Source: Paraphysomonas bandaiensis
Taxonomy: Eukaryota; Chrysophyceae
NCBI GenBank assembly: GCA_965644295.1
Contig: CBFFRP010000041.1
Coordinates: 288,854 to 352,853 of the forward strand
Length of the DNA: 64,000 nt
Direction: 5' to 3'
Shown here: one piece after another, positions 12,563 through 24,110 of the stretch
Numbering within the stretch: position 1 is the stretch's first letter
How the letters are laid out: each line of letters begins with the position of its first letter
The notes under the pieces: generated by a model
What the model saw: the letters and a program-made list of their open reading frames with translations, nothing else
Database searches by the model: none
Told to the model about the DNA's origin: nothing
Translations under genes and position numbers: made by a program

Positions 12563-12800
12563 AAAGTTTTTGATCGAGAATTATTATGTTTACACACAAT
12601 TGCTTTGAGTTCCATGTACTCTTCGGTATACCGTTCAATGTCTGCAGCTGAATCGGGTCATCGAGTTCAATGAGGCGCGCGGTATGACCATTGTTGTCTA
12701 CTAGGCCACGGTACGCTGCATACATTGAACGGTATACCAAAGAGTACACGGAATCCAAAGCAATCGTTTGTAGACATATTAATTCTCGACCAAAAGCTTT
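12563..12800. repeat. Foldback: 78-bp inverted repeat with an 82-bp loop
   Basis: 12563-12640 and 12723-12800 are reverse complements with about 10 mismatches by eye; the best core is GGTATACCGTTCAATG against CATTGAACGGTATACC. It sits directly upstream (minus sense) of the copia relic, so it may have arisen when that element was inserted or rearranged. Transcripts across it would form a long hairpin. Confidence 0.85.
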
Positions 12801-13303
12801 ACCAAACAAATCCAGCGAATCAGATCGAGACCTCGATATAGTTAATGGATCTCAAGATCTCAAGTATCTTCAACAGATGCAATCATTAATTCAGTTCATA
12901 ATATATTTCACTGAACATTATACTTCACATATACTATCTCATAGGAAGATTAATCTTAAAATAACTATTGCATAGTATGATATTATTAGAGAAGTCGTAG
13001 TTCAACAAGATCGTATTTTATCTATCGATTCTTTCGCAAAGTACAGTTTGCAAAGATCTCATCACACAATAAACTAATATCCCTTTTAGAAACTACTGTT
13101 TTTTCTCATTTTAGTTGAATTTGAATGTGTTTTAGGTAAATAATATACATGTGTAGCTGTAGACATTGTAGAAACAATATAAGCACACGAAAATTGAGAC
13201 TACGAAAAATTACTACACACAAAATGTATTCAATTACACATTACACTTACTACGCGAAACTAATTGTTTTACAATAACAGAATAGTGACTTGATATATCG
13301 GTC
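12801..13303. other. AT-rich spacer, no gene seen
   Basis: This lies between the foldback and the stop codon of the NHL/EGF gene and probably includes that gene's 3' untranslated region. Nothing else is recognisable. Confidence 0.5.
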
Positions 13304-16300
13304 TCAGTTGTGACCAAATGCACCAGTACCAGCCTGAAGTAACGACTCTTCTGATGATCTCTTGGAACGTCTTCTCTCGATCTTTGCCAACAGATATCTC
13401 TTCTGAAGTCGTCTTCGAACGAAAAACCAAAATATGAGCGCAAAGAAACCTATAATAGAAAAGCAGAGAATGAGCGTAACACTATCTCTCTCTGTGTCTG
13501 AAGGAATAAATATCGTGTGATGGCAAGTCACAAATCTATCTAGCTCGTCCGTGTTCCCCTCGTATCCCTCTACACAATCTGTGGTACCAAAAATATACTC
13601 TGGGCCTTTCCGCACCAATACATTGCGGTAATTCCACATAGGGTCCTGCCATGCACCGTCACATTTGTTTCCCGTGGCATCACATATGGTCACATCGTAA
13701 GCCATCTTGCACAAGCAAGTGCACTGATTCGGCTGCGTGCAATTGCCACGCTTGAATTTTCGACCGTCATACGAATGCACGTCGAAAATATCAACTATGC
13801 CACAAGGATCCGATTCGAAAGCTATCACCTTGTCCTCGAATATAGTTGGCAGCTGCGTCCTTGTGAGCGGGTCCGCAACAACCTCACAAACTGGAGTCCT
13901 ACAGTCGTAGCCCGTCCACCCTTCGGCACAGGTACAAACTTCAGGGGCCGTGCAGTTACCCCCATTCGCACAACGGTAGCAACCCTCTCCTGCTGGTGCT
14001 TGGGGGAGGTCCGTGCAAAAAGGATCGTAGTATCCCTGTACACACATTGGTATCGAACAGTCGGAACCCGTCCATCCCGTTACTCCGCGGGCTGCTTCCG
14101 TGTGCGCCATCCATAACACAGAGTCTGTTTGAACACATTCACAGTCATCTCGAGAAGCGCATATTCCGCTGTTAAGACAGCTGGTGACCTCTCCGGAGGG
14201 CTGAAGGTGTCTGCAAAGGGGTGTGTTACAGTCATAACCCTCATACCCGTCTGTACATGAGCACAAGTCTGGACCTAAACAAGAGCCCTCATTGTAACAT
14301 GCATAAATACCCTCTCCAGGTACTTCTGGCCCCTGAACCCATCCCTCTTCTCCTGGAATACCAATCATGTTCGGGTAGTTGATCCTCACGTGTCGCCCAT
14401 GTTTGAGACCGTATAAAGTTCCCACGCCCTCGATATCTGACAAACCCGCATCATCCACATAGTCCCCTTGTATCCACTCTTGTACATTGCACAGAAAGAG
14501 GTCCGACGTCAGGTTACTGCGGAAGTTGTAGGAAGAGTACAGAGGGTCCTTGTCGGTGTAGTACTGTGCTTTTCCATTTCTCCTAGGCGAATGGTATTTG
14601 CCGCACAAACGGAAGTTGGCGTCGTCGTCTAAAAAGAATTCGAACTTTGATATCTCGGATCCTTTACCTGTTGTTAATGTGGGTGCTGCAGAGCAGTAGT
14701 ATGTGTTTTCCGTTTGAACGGCATCTTCTTCCTCACACACGTAACAGTCGTATTCGTCGTTGGGATAAGAGAAACAACAGCCGGTGCTTAACACATCGAA
14801 ACCGCAACCTGTCTGGAAACTCCTGCCATCATTACTGGTAACTTCAACATCGAACACCGGACATCTCGGAAGGACATTCCCGCCTTCTACACACTCAAGG
14901 AGGTTATCACCTCCATGACCCCCAAGTGTCTGAAAGTTAGCTGTGTCCGTCCGCTCTGTATTAAGGAGAAACTTTTCGGCTTGCACGCATATAGGAATAG
15001 AGCAGTCATAACCAGTCCACCCCGTGTCCTGAGGGTCGCCATTTGGTTTCCTAAAAAGCGGTCTACCTCCTCCATTCCTACCGTCTCGCTGTTCATTGGG
15101 CCATTGTCTACACTGGCATGTATCAGGAGCAACGCACACCCCCCCATTTTGACACTCTTGCGCACATATTGGGATCGAGCAGTCAAAACCCTCCCAGCCC
15201 TTTTCACAAGTACAAGTTTCTGGGAAAGTACAGTTCCCATTGTGTTGACACTCGAAGTGGCATACTGGAGTTCGACAGTCGTATCCCTGCCATCCTTCCG
15301 CACAACGGCACTTATTGGGGCCCTCACAAGTACCGTTATTGAAGCACCCTCTAACGACTTCGTTCACGCATTCACCACCAGCAGCCACCCAGCGGCCAAG
15401 AGAAGTCACTTTGAACACGTCGTACGACACACGCGAGCGAAAGGCCAAATCAGGATCCTGGACAAAGACATCAAATCGCTCGGATTGCAAATCAAAGTCC
15501 TTGCTCGAGTCGGAGCAGTTTCGATCGAACTCCATGATACATGTGCCATACTCCCAAATATTATATGTACGATTCCATACTCCAAAGACACGGTACCCTT
15601 CGTTGGTGTACATATAAGTGATATTCTCGACATTGGTAACATATATCCTAGACTTTTGGTGCAGTGGAGGCCACTCCATTCCAGTCCAGTTTGTGTACGT
15701 ATGACCATCTCGCTCAACTTTTGGGTTCATATAACGCGAGTAATAATTGGGATGAGAGTGGACATAATCTCTATTCTCCCAGTCAGTCATGGCTCGAACT
15801 GAACACCTGTACCCGCCTTGCTTAGTTTCCACACGATACAAGTTCGTCCAGTCAGCCGGTCCCAGATATCTCTCTCCTCCATGATCCCGAATTTCCCAAC
15901 CAATGAAGGACTGGTTATGATATGTTTCCCACTGCATTGTGTAATTAGGATTGGAATATGGCCACGCCAGGCGGTATGAGTTATTTCCCATAAAGGGTAA
16001 AAAGTATCTTAGCTCATCGTCCGTCTCAAGACCACTTACAAATTTGGTTTGATCTTCAAAGTAATATCCTTGTTCACAAATAGGTGTCCGACAGTCGAAT
16101 CCCATCCATCCTTCAGCGCACTCGCAAACATCCGGAGCGGTGCAGTTACCTCCATTCGCACAGGCGTACACTCCTTGAGACATATTTAACCACTGCACAT
16201 ATGCAATCTGCCGGTCTGGAGTGTATTCCCACGGCCCCGTATGACCCTTGGTAGGCGTTTCGTATCCACGCCAAGGGTTCAGCACATTCGATGTATATTT

Positions 16301-19300
16301 CGCATTGGGGGCATAACGACGGACACCGGTAGTTGTATTGTCGGCATACAACAGTTCGAATGGAAGAATATAGTCGATTGGAAGCTCAATTTGCATACAA
16401 CGCGTTGGTCGTGTCTTTCGGCCTGTTATTCGCCTCCATTCCCCTCCGGACGGCAGCTCTATGACTAACCGCTCAATGTCGTCTTGGTAACATTCAAACT
16501 CATTCGTAGCATTACACCAGGTCTCAAGGTTACATGGTCTATAAAGTGGCCAATGTTGTAAATTTGTGCTATACAGATGGTTCGGGAACTGTGTTGGGTT
16601 TTTCTTAAAGTATCCCTGAGTGCATACCGGGACGGAGCAATCATAATTAATCCACTGGGGAGGACATATACAAGTGTTAGGGGCAACACAGTATCCGCCG
16701 TTCATACAGGTCTGTTCACAGACAGGTATGCGGCAGTCATCTCCGGTCCAGTCCGTGGGACATACACACACATTAGGAGCGGTACAGTTGCCTCCGTTGG
16801 CGCACGTTCTGGAGCACACAGGGGTGGTGCAGTTGGTATCGAACCACCCATCTGCACAACTGCATGTATCAGGAGCTGAACATGTGCCACCATTGTAGCA
16901 CTCCTGGATACACTGTGGAACATCACAGTTAGGTCCTTCGTATCCCGGTTTGCAGGTACAAGTATCTGGCGAAGTGCAGAGCTCATTTTCTGAACACGGG
17001 CTGGTGCAGTGAGGGACTGTACAGTCTATACCGGACCAGCCTGGCTGGCACATACAGGTGTCTTGCTTCACACAAACACCACCATTCTCACATATCTGAG
17101 TGCAGACAGCCGAGAGACCACGTATCATGTTGTTGCCAGAGTCAGCAATGTAGAGAAAAGTACCATTGGTAATGATGGATTTTATATTGGCTGCAACTCC
17201 TTGAGGCTTGTCAAAGAATGCGCCCTGGGCAGGCTGAGAGTCCCCATAAGCACATCCGATGTCCAAATGCGCAGTGGGGTGACCAGATATGGTGTGCACC
17301 ATTACAACAGACACTTCTGTCGGGGCAATACTGAAAATGCGCTCCTCGTCCGCGCTCATGTCAAGTGACGTGATTCCATTCCTGGTGGTGCTCTTGTTGT
17401 AGGCATCTCCTGATCCATGGATGTAGAAGTAACGCTGAAAAGTTACTCGGATGTACCCACCGACAGCATCATCAATCACACCATCATGGACCGCGGCCCG
17501 ACACACACTGGAATCATCGGAGTACCACTCATTGCCAGCGATAGGATATGAGGTACCGCTACCACAGCTACTCGGGCAATAAACAATAACCACCCCGCCT
17601 TGTTCACTGTCCTCGTTCACATAACTTCTCTCGTCGTCAATTACCAAGTTGTCCCCAGTCAAATTAAGTGAGCGCTTGTCCAGCTTCTCCACTGGAGGCA
17701 CGCCTACACAGTTTTTAATGTACTTTCCATGATCCTTATGTGGGTCCCTCTCATTCGGCCAATCATTAGAATATAAGAAATTAGCCTCAGCATGTGATAT
17801 CTTTCTTCCAATGTCGTCAAAGGGCATATCGTAACTAACACATCCAGAGGGACGCATGAGCTCTTTCGCCATAACCTCGCACCCAATCTCCGGAGCAACC
17901 AGAGGCATTGGTGTTATACGGCGAACTTTACACGAGGCAGTATCCACCACATAAGCAATGTTGTCCTCCGTCACTATAACGCCTGCGGGGTTGAAGAAGG
18001 TACTCTCATCCCCCGGCCCATCATCATATCCCTGGAAAGAATTCCCTGCTACCGTAGATACTCGGCCCATAGACCGGATTGTGTATATCTCAGTCTCAAC
18101 AGATGGTAACTCAATTAGGCGGATACGATGTTCATCAGCCACATACACTGTATTATTCGGACCTCTTGACACGTCCACAGGATTATAGAACTGTGCATAT
18201 GACAAGTTTCCATCCCTGAAACCTGGAACCCCGATGAGACAGGGTGGAGGGCATCCACCTACTGGGTTGCCGTCTTCATCTGCAGGACCGTTTGCGATTT
18301 CACCAGCAAGGGTATACGTGGTACCGTTATTGAGTACCCATCGAATGAGCCAGTTCCCTGTATCTGCTACAACTATATTTCCGTTATCGAGGAAAGCAAC
18401 GCCTTCTGGCGCGGAGAACCTTGCCTCTAGACCCAACCCATCCGCAAACCCGGCATAGGGAGTGGCGCGGTACTTAAAGTCAGTGGCAGAGGTCGTATCA
18501 TTACCACAGAGTCCCGTCAAGCACCTCACCTTACAAGAGTACATATCTACAGCATCCACTATATCTATACGACGAATCCTGTGGTTTCCAGTGTCAGCTA
18601 CAACAATGATCTTCGTCAGTGATCCGTTTATGGTGTCATACCGTACGTCCAGGCCTTTTGGTTGCGAGAACTCTGCTTTGCTACAGTCTCCGTCGGTGAA
18701 GCCTGCTTTATTAGGACCCATTCCAGCAATGGTGCTGACTGTGCCATTAGGCATCACCATCCGAATCGCATTGTTATCTGTGTCCGCCACGTAGACGATG
18801 CCGTACTCGTCCACTGCTACACCCTCCGGGTGAAAGAACCGGGCTTCCGTAGCGTTTCCGTCTTCAAATCCCGCGTCTCCACTGCCAGCCAGTGTAAACG
18901 AAAAGCCCTGTGGATTAAAGCTGGGAGTAATGTCGTTTTCTGGGCTTATGGTACAATCCACCCCAGACTCAATGGCTTCGGCACATGTTTTCGGGTACTC
19001 CCATAGGTCTACCTTGCCATCATTTGGCCACCTAGGTTGACCATCGTAAAAGTCGATAATCGTTCTATTGGCCACAGGCCGAGCTACGGCAGGTGCTGAG
19101 AATCCGTGACCAAAGCAGCGGACAGTACAATCGGAGAAATTCGTGTTCGATGGAAGTAGACAGTGGCCGCCGCTAGTTAAGACACAGAAGTGCGTCACAC
19201 TGGAATTTCCATAGTCTCTGCGATGACCCCCGCCCACTGGCCACGCTGTATCTGATATCACGGGGATATTCACAGACATGTTCTCACTGAAAACACCCTG

Positions 19301-19569
19301 TAGCTGCAGCTGGCAGAGGCCCAGCTCAGAGAGACATTCAATTTCCTCGCATATGTGGCACTTACTGGTTCCGCCCTGGACCTGACATTCGTGTCTAAAA
19401 TCTTGCAAGTTTGTGTTAACCCGCCCCTGTACACACGAAACATCACATCACACGGCATCACATGGCATCAATCATACACACAGAGACAGACAGTCACTCT
19501 CACCTTTGTTTCGAGGGTATCGCCTATGTACTTCTCATAAGCAAAAGGCCAATTGGGCTGACGGGACAT
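13304..19569 (-). CDS. Giant NHL-repeat / EGF-repeat type I membrane protein (about 2,062 aa)
   Basis: Exons 19504-19569 (ATG at 19567-19569) and 13304-19426, phase 0. After a Cys-rich N-terminus, residues about 195-560 carry NHL beta-propeller strips (pattern HPEGVAVDEYGIVYVADTDN, SAPEGVAFLDNGNIVVADTGN, YNPVDV, FNPAGV), with another strip near 750-795. From about 800 there are many EGF-like modules of the form C-x-NGG-x-C-x-P-x-C-C-x-GW-x-D-C, interrupted by unique Trp/Tyr-rich inserts. A transmembrane helix (ILCFSIIGFFALIFWFFV) is followed by a 37-residue basic tail. NHL plus EGF plus one helix recalls teneurin-like adhesion receptors, but no Rhs/YD shell is present. The modelled start lacks a signal peptide, so a further 5' exon is likely; an ATG-GTAAGC pair near 19620-19650 is one candidate. 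Exon 2 is intronless over 6.1 kb. Confidence 0.85.
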
Positions 19570-21136
19570 CTCACACCTTAATAGACAGAGACATGAGACG
19601 CACACAGATCATCAGGTAGAGAGCTTACGAGTGTCTTGTGCTCCATGAGCGGTGCTCTCGCAGCGCATTAACAGCAGGGACATCAAACCCAAATGGAGCG
19701 ATACAAAATATATAAAAATTAACCAATAAACTAATCAGCATTTGGAGAGCTGCTCGAAACTTGCACGTACTCTACCGGCAGGTTATGAAATGCTATTCAT
19801 TATAGCGCACAGCGGACATATGTACCGCCCTCACATATACACACTTCACTTCCAGAAGAAATTATGCAACAAGTAACCCCTCAAGGTGCTGCTATGGTCA
19901 TATACGTATACACTCAAATGAAGTAAACTACTCGAAATACAATAGTCAGATCCGTTGCGTATATTTGTTGGCAGTATACACTGTATTCACATAGTGTATT
20001 CTACATTACGATTGGACGGGCTACACAATTATGTCTGCAGATGCATGCATGGCTGCACGGATGTGTGTGTTCGTGGACTAGGAAGCTGTGTGATATCTTC
20101 TTAAGTCCATATCTAGCAATATACAGCCATATATAGTGCGACAAAGAGTACGTGGCCGACTAACAGTCATTAGAGCTCATGAACACATGAGCAGTTATAT
20201 TATCGGCCCCATATAAACAGCTCTCTTATTTATTTATGTCCAAACAAGAGGACATGACGAGTGGTCGTATTCCTCATTGAAATGGATATTGTCCTGAATT
20301 GACTGAGAAACAGATTCTTTTATGGTGATATCATTGTAATGATGTTGTATAATTTACTGTTGAGATCGATCGGATCAGCTATCATTTTCGTATAGCAGAA
20401 TACATACAAACTCGTAAAGTTGCGTTACAAGATTGACAAAATGTCGTCTTCAATGTCGCTGGGTATGTTATACCACCAGTTCTCTAGATGCGTCAAGAAC
20501 CTTAGAATGGATTCGACTTTAACTCGAATAATAGAGGAAGGAAACGTTGAATGTGTAGAAGTGCGTCTAAAGTAGCCTACTCAAGGACTAGCAGATGATG
20601 ATTGGTTGATTGGGTGTATAAGATCGTAAAAAGCAAAATTTAAGTTTAGATATACCACAATAATCACTGCCTCATTCCGAGTGCAAATCAACTGTGCACC
20701 AAATCAGTATACTTTGTCAAGCGTGATTTAAACATATAGTTAATTGAAACCCCGTTAGTATTCTAGTCAAATGTTGGAAAAAAGTATTTATGTAGCAACG
20801 AGATCCATTCTTAGAACTGTTGTGACTACAAAGGGCAATGGAAAAAAGCCTTATGTTATATATGTTTCAATAAGTAAGTGCTACTTGTGCCACTCTGAAA
20901 CTACTTTGATAGAGAGTGGAACTTCTGTACTTATTATCGTCAACTCCATAGTTGAAAAAATGATTATTATAAAGAACTCGAACAATACTTTGTATTAACG
21001 TAGTAACTCACCAGTACCTTTCTACGAGGTCTGAAAAGACCAGACATAAAATATTACAATATACTGACATTTCTCTCAAACGAATATGCAGTGCATCATG
21101 TCTTATCACAAAACACCAAAGCAATAAACTTCGATC
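19570..21136. other. Intergenic spacer upstream of the NHL/EGF gene
   Basis: Probable promoter and any missing 5' exon of the NHL/EGF gene lie at its left end. A 44-codon open frame at 20441-20575 (+) has an ATG in a reasonable context but no family signal. The rest is AT-rich. Confidence 0.45.
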
Positions 21137-22483
21137 TCAATTCATTAAGTCACCCAAAAAGAGTGAGTTATTCCTATTCCAAGCCGTAGGAGGTTCATCG
21201 CCCAGACTTTCTTCGTCTGAGTCACTCCTGCAATTTCCTCGAAGTGCAGATTCAGCCTCTTCCCAGCCACAGTCTATGTCTGTACCTCCCTCTCCGTCCT
21301 CCTGAGAGTATACCGACAGAGTGGTAGCTCCAATGCTCTCACCTGTCATAGCGGAGTATGAAGAAAGAATTTCGTCAATAATAGCGTTGGGGTTACGCAT
21401 ACTATATACAGGTCTATGGGATCCCGAAGGTTCGATCTCACTCCCTATTTGTTCCCACCTCATATGTTGGAGTCTGTTCACAACATACTGTGCCCACTCA
21501 GTCGTATTCCTGGGAGGGTGCGAGAACATGACAGGAGGTGGGCGAAAGAAGCTATCTTGTGAAATGATTCGAGGGGGCGTTAATATTTGGGGCTGCAAGG
21601 AAATGGGAGAAATCGTGGGGATATGTGCAGTTTTTCGGAGGTTAGTTGGGCGCTCTTCTGGAGAGGAATACTGGTCCATAGGTTCCTCCAGGGGACGTTT
21701 ACTCTTTACGAGCTTCGATCGAATCTCTATTCCAGAAGTAGTCGCAGGACTCACGTCGGAACAAGTGGGATCTTTGAGTGTATCAGGGGTAACTACCACA
21801 CAGAAGCATCGACCCTGGTGGCGCATAGACACTTCGTTGATGCGTACTTTAAGCTCAGTTCTCCCGGTGGCCCCAATGTACATACAACTGTCTCGTGTCA
21901 CCTCAAGGATCTCCTGTTTTACAACACTCTCCCCTCCCAAATATTGTAGTCGAATCTTGATAGGAATAGATCTGTTAGTAATATTCTCACTGTTTTCTCC
22001 CACGAGGCCTACCACTATATCAATGCATTTCTGCCTACCTCCCTGGTCCTTGAACCATACACCAGGAATCTCATCGATATTATTTATCACAAGTCTGTGA
22101 CGAATAGGCATCATTGAGCTTGTAACTGCATCTATAACGTGAATGTCACTGATGATTGGTGTGGCCACCATGACAAACTTTCGCTCTCTATATTGTGAAA
22201 CACCATTCAAAATTCGGCACCTAATATTCGTCATTCCACTTGATGAAATCTTCGTTGACGAGGAATCAGCGATGTCAAGAACATGGTCAGCGTATTCATC
22301 CGAGTCAACGCATTTCATCCTTATTTGCAGTGGTACGTCAAGCCCTGTCTTTAGCCTTCCGGTGTCGGTCGTCAGTGACACCCTTACATCGAACCACTTG
22401 TCTAAAAATGGAAACTTTGGCACCTCACTGACTTTCAAATGGTACGTCTCTCGAAGCGGTAGTGCCATGTTTGTAATATTCAT
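21137..22483 (-). CDS. Orphan protein with tandem-duplicated beta-type domain (448 aa, single exon)
   Basis: I do not recognise this family. The intronless frame starts at a true ATG. Residues about 29-130 and 142-260 are two copies of one module: PLQIRMK / PIKIRLQ, then VLDIADSS / ILEVTRDS, then a G-x-T/G-T segment, then CRILNGVSQYRERKFVMVATP / VRINEVSMRHQGRCFCVVVTP. The alternating hydrophobic strands suggest a beta sandwich. A basic KSKRPLEEP stretch follows and could be a nuclear signal, then a Pro-rich linker, and a strongly acidic C-terminus (EDGEGG, DSDEESLGDEPP). The layout (paired fold, basic patch, acidic tail) would suit a nuclear regulator, but that is inference. Confidence 0.75.
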   Translation of the reverse strand: MNITNMALPLRETYHLKVSEVPKFPFLDKWFDVRVSLTTDTGRLKTGLDVPLQIRMKCVDSDEYADHVLDIADSSSTKISSSGMTNIRCRILNGVSQYRERKFVMVATPIISDIHVIDAVTSSMMPIRHRLVINNIDEIPGVWFKDQGGRQKCIDIVVGLVGENSENITNRSIPIKIRLQYLGGESVVKQEILEVTRDSCMYIGATGRTELKVRINEVSMRHQGRCFCVVVTPDTLKDPTCSDVSPATTSGIEIRSKLVKSKRPLEEPMDQYSSPEERPTNLRKTAHIPTISPISLQPQILTPPRIISQDSFFRPPPVMFSHPPRNTTEWAQYVVNRLQHMRWEQIGSEIEPSGSHRPVYSMRNPNAIIDEILSSYSAMTGESIGATTLSVYSQEDGEGGTDIDCGWEEAESALRGNCRSDSDEESLGDEPPTAWNRNNSLFLGDLMN

Positions 22484-24110
22484 GAAGTCCTATATGAATG
22501 ATGTAGCTCAAAGGACTCTCAGCTGATCTATTTGTGAGCTGATGTGGGGTGTATGATGTATGTATATCCACACTGTTTGCCACGTCGCAATTTCACACCA
22601 CTTCGCGGAAATAGAAAGAATGTTCTGCGGAACTACAGGTACTACACCCAATAATACAGCATTGCATGCGACTTGTATCTATATCTACTGCATGTAGAGC
22701 AGTGTGTATTATACTCACAATGGTTTCTACAATTGCATTGAGAGGTGATCTCAATACATATACGATGTGGAGATTGTCACTGTGCTGCATTTAACTCACA
22801 CTGGTATGGTTATTTCCCTTTTTTATTAATGGCAGTAGAGGAGTGAACGGGTAATCGTGGATTAAGACAACTCGGATTTGCATGCTGATGATGATATTAG
22901 CGGTATGTGTGCACTTATAAGATAGTGTGATGATGAGACGATAACATCTGTGAGTGATATCCACTATGATGTGTCTGAGGTCAAGCACAACTGGTACGAA
23001 GAAGACAGATAGAGTGAATTTTGTAATTGGTAATTTGTTTGATTGGCAGGCCTATACCTCTCATTGGCTGTGCAAGGTACTTATGCTTTTACGCATGAAT
23101 CGTTGCTTATATAATCATATGACAGTTGATCAAGCTATGTTGGTAGCTAATTTATAGCTACTAGAGCATCTATATAGTATCAATTAACTCATAAGGAGCA
23201 CTGAATTCGTCGGCTAATAACTAATAATAATTACCATTGATTACAACCTACTTGTATTAATTGTTACGCCGCCCTGACTTCAACTAACCTGGTCATTTCT
23301 TAACCTGTCATTAGTGACTTGTGATTCCGATAAAGGGAGAACGCCCACCTGACATGTCAATGATTTATATTTTTACGAACTGAGTCACTATTACAATCAA
23401 TTGAGTGACCACATTCAAGTATCAATAGTCGTGTAGCTGGTTTGCTATTCGAGATTATCTAAACCAGGATATGTTAAATTTGGTATTATATGTTGAAATC
23501 TAGTGCCTTGACTGTTACGCAGTTGTAATAAACAATGTTCCTATTCTGGTCTTATCACTTACTACATGCCACGTTTATTAGCAATTTACACATTGAAAGT
23601 CCCATATGGGCTGCGTAAAAACACTCATGAAGTAGCAACAGACAGGCTCACTATAATGAAAATAATTTCTCGGCTATTGCACTCTGCTCTCAATGTTATT
23701 TTTCTGGATGAGAGCAGATAAAATTTGATCAACTATATATATTATCGATAAGGCCAAATTAGTAGCTGTCATATTCCACAGAGTGCAACGAGTGGGAGAA
23801 GCGGTTGCTCAGTTTGCTAGAAACACATGTGCAAACGACAATAAGTTACTACATAATTTTAGAGAAAAGTAAATAGCGTCTATGAGTTATTAAGTGCGAA
23901 TTTTCCATCAATTCTCTAGATGAAGTATACATTTATACTGATAATTCTTAAAGAATTACGCAAATGTGCATATAACCTGTAATGCTTACCTATACAGTCC
24001 TCATTCAGCCGTCTAACTACAGAAGCAACAGCTAAGTACGATCCTACAACTAATTTCATTTCGATCTTTATTCAGAAATTCAGAAAAGGAACATCTACAA
24101 TTTTATAACA
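22484..24110. other. Intergenic spacer, nothing recognisable
   Basis: This separates the orphan tandem-domain gene (5' side) from the 3' end of PFKFB. It is AT-rich with only short open frames lacking ATG context or family motifs. Confidence 0.5.

Noticed and set aside
14915-15802. Long plus-strand open frames across the NHL/EGF gene
   Set aside because: They are antisense shadows of the strongly motif-bearing minus-strand frame and contain no family signal.
21321-22100. 259-codon plus-strand frame opposite the tandem-domain gene
   Set aside because: Shadow; the minus frame has the internal duplication and a proper ATG.
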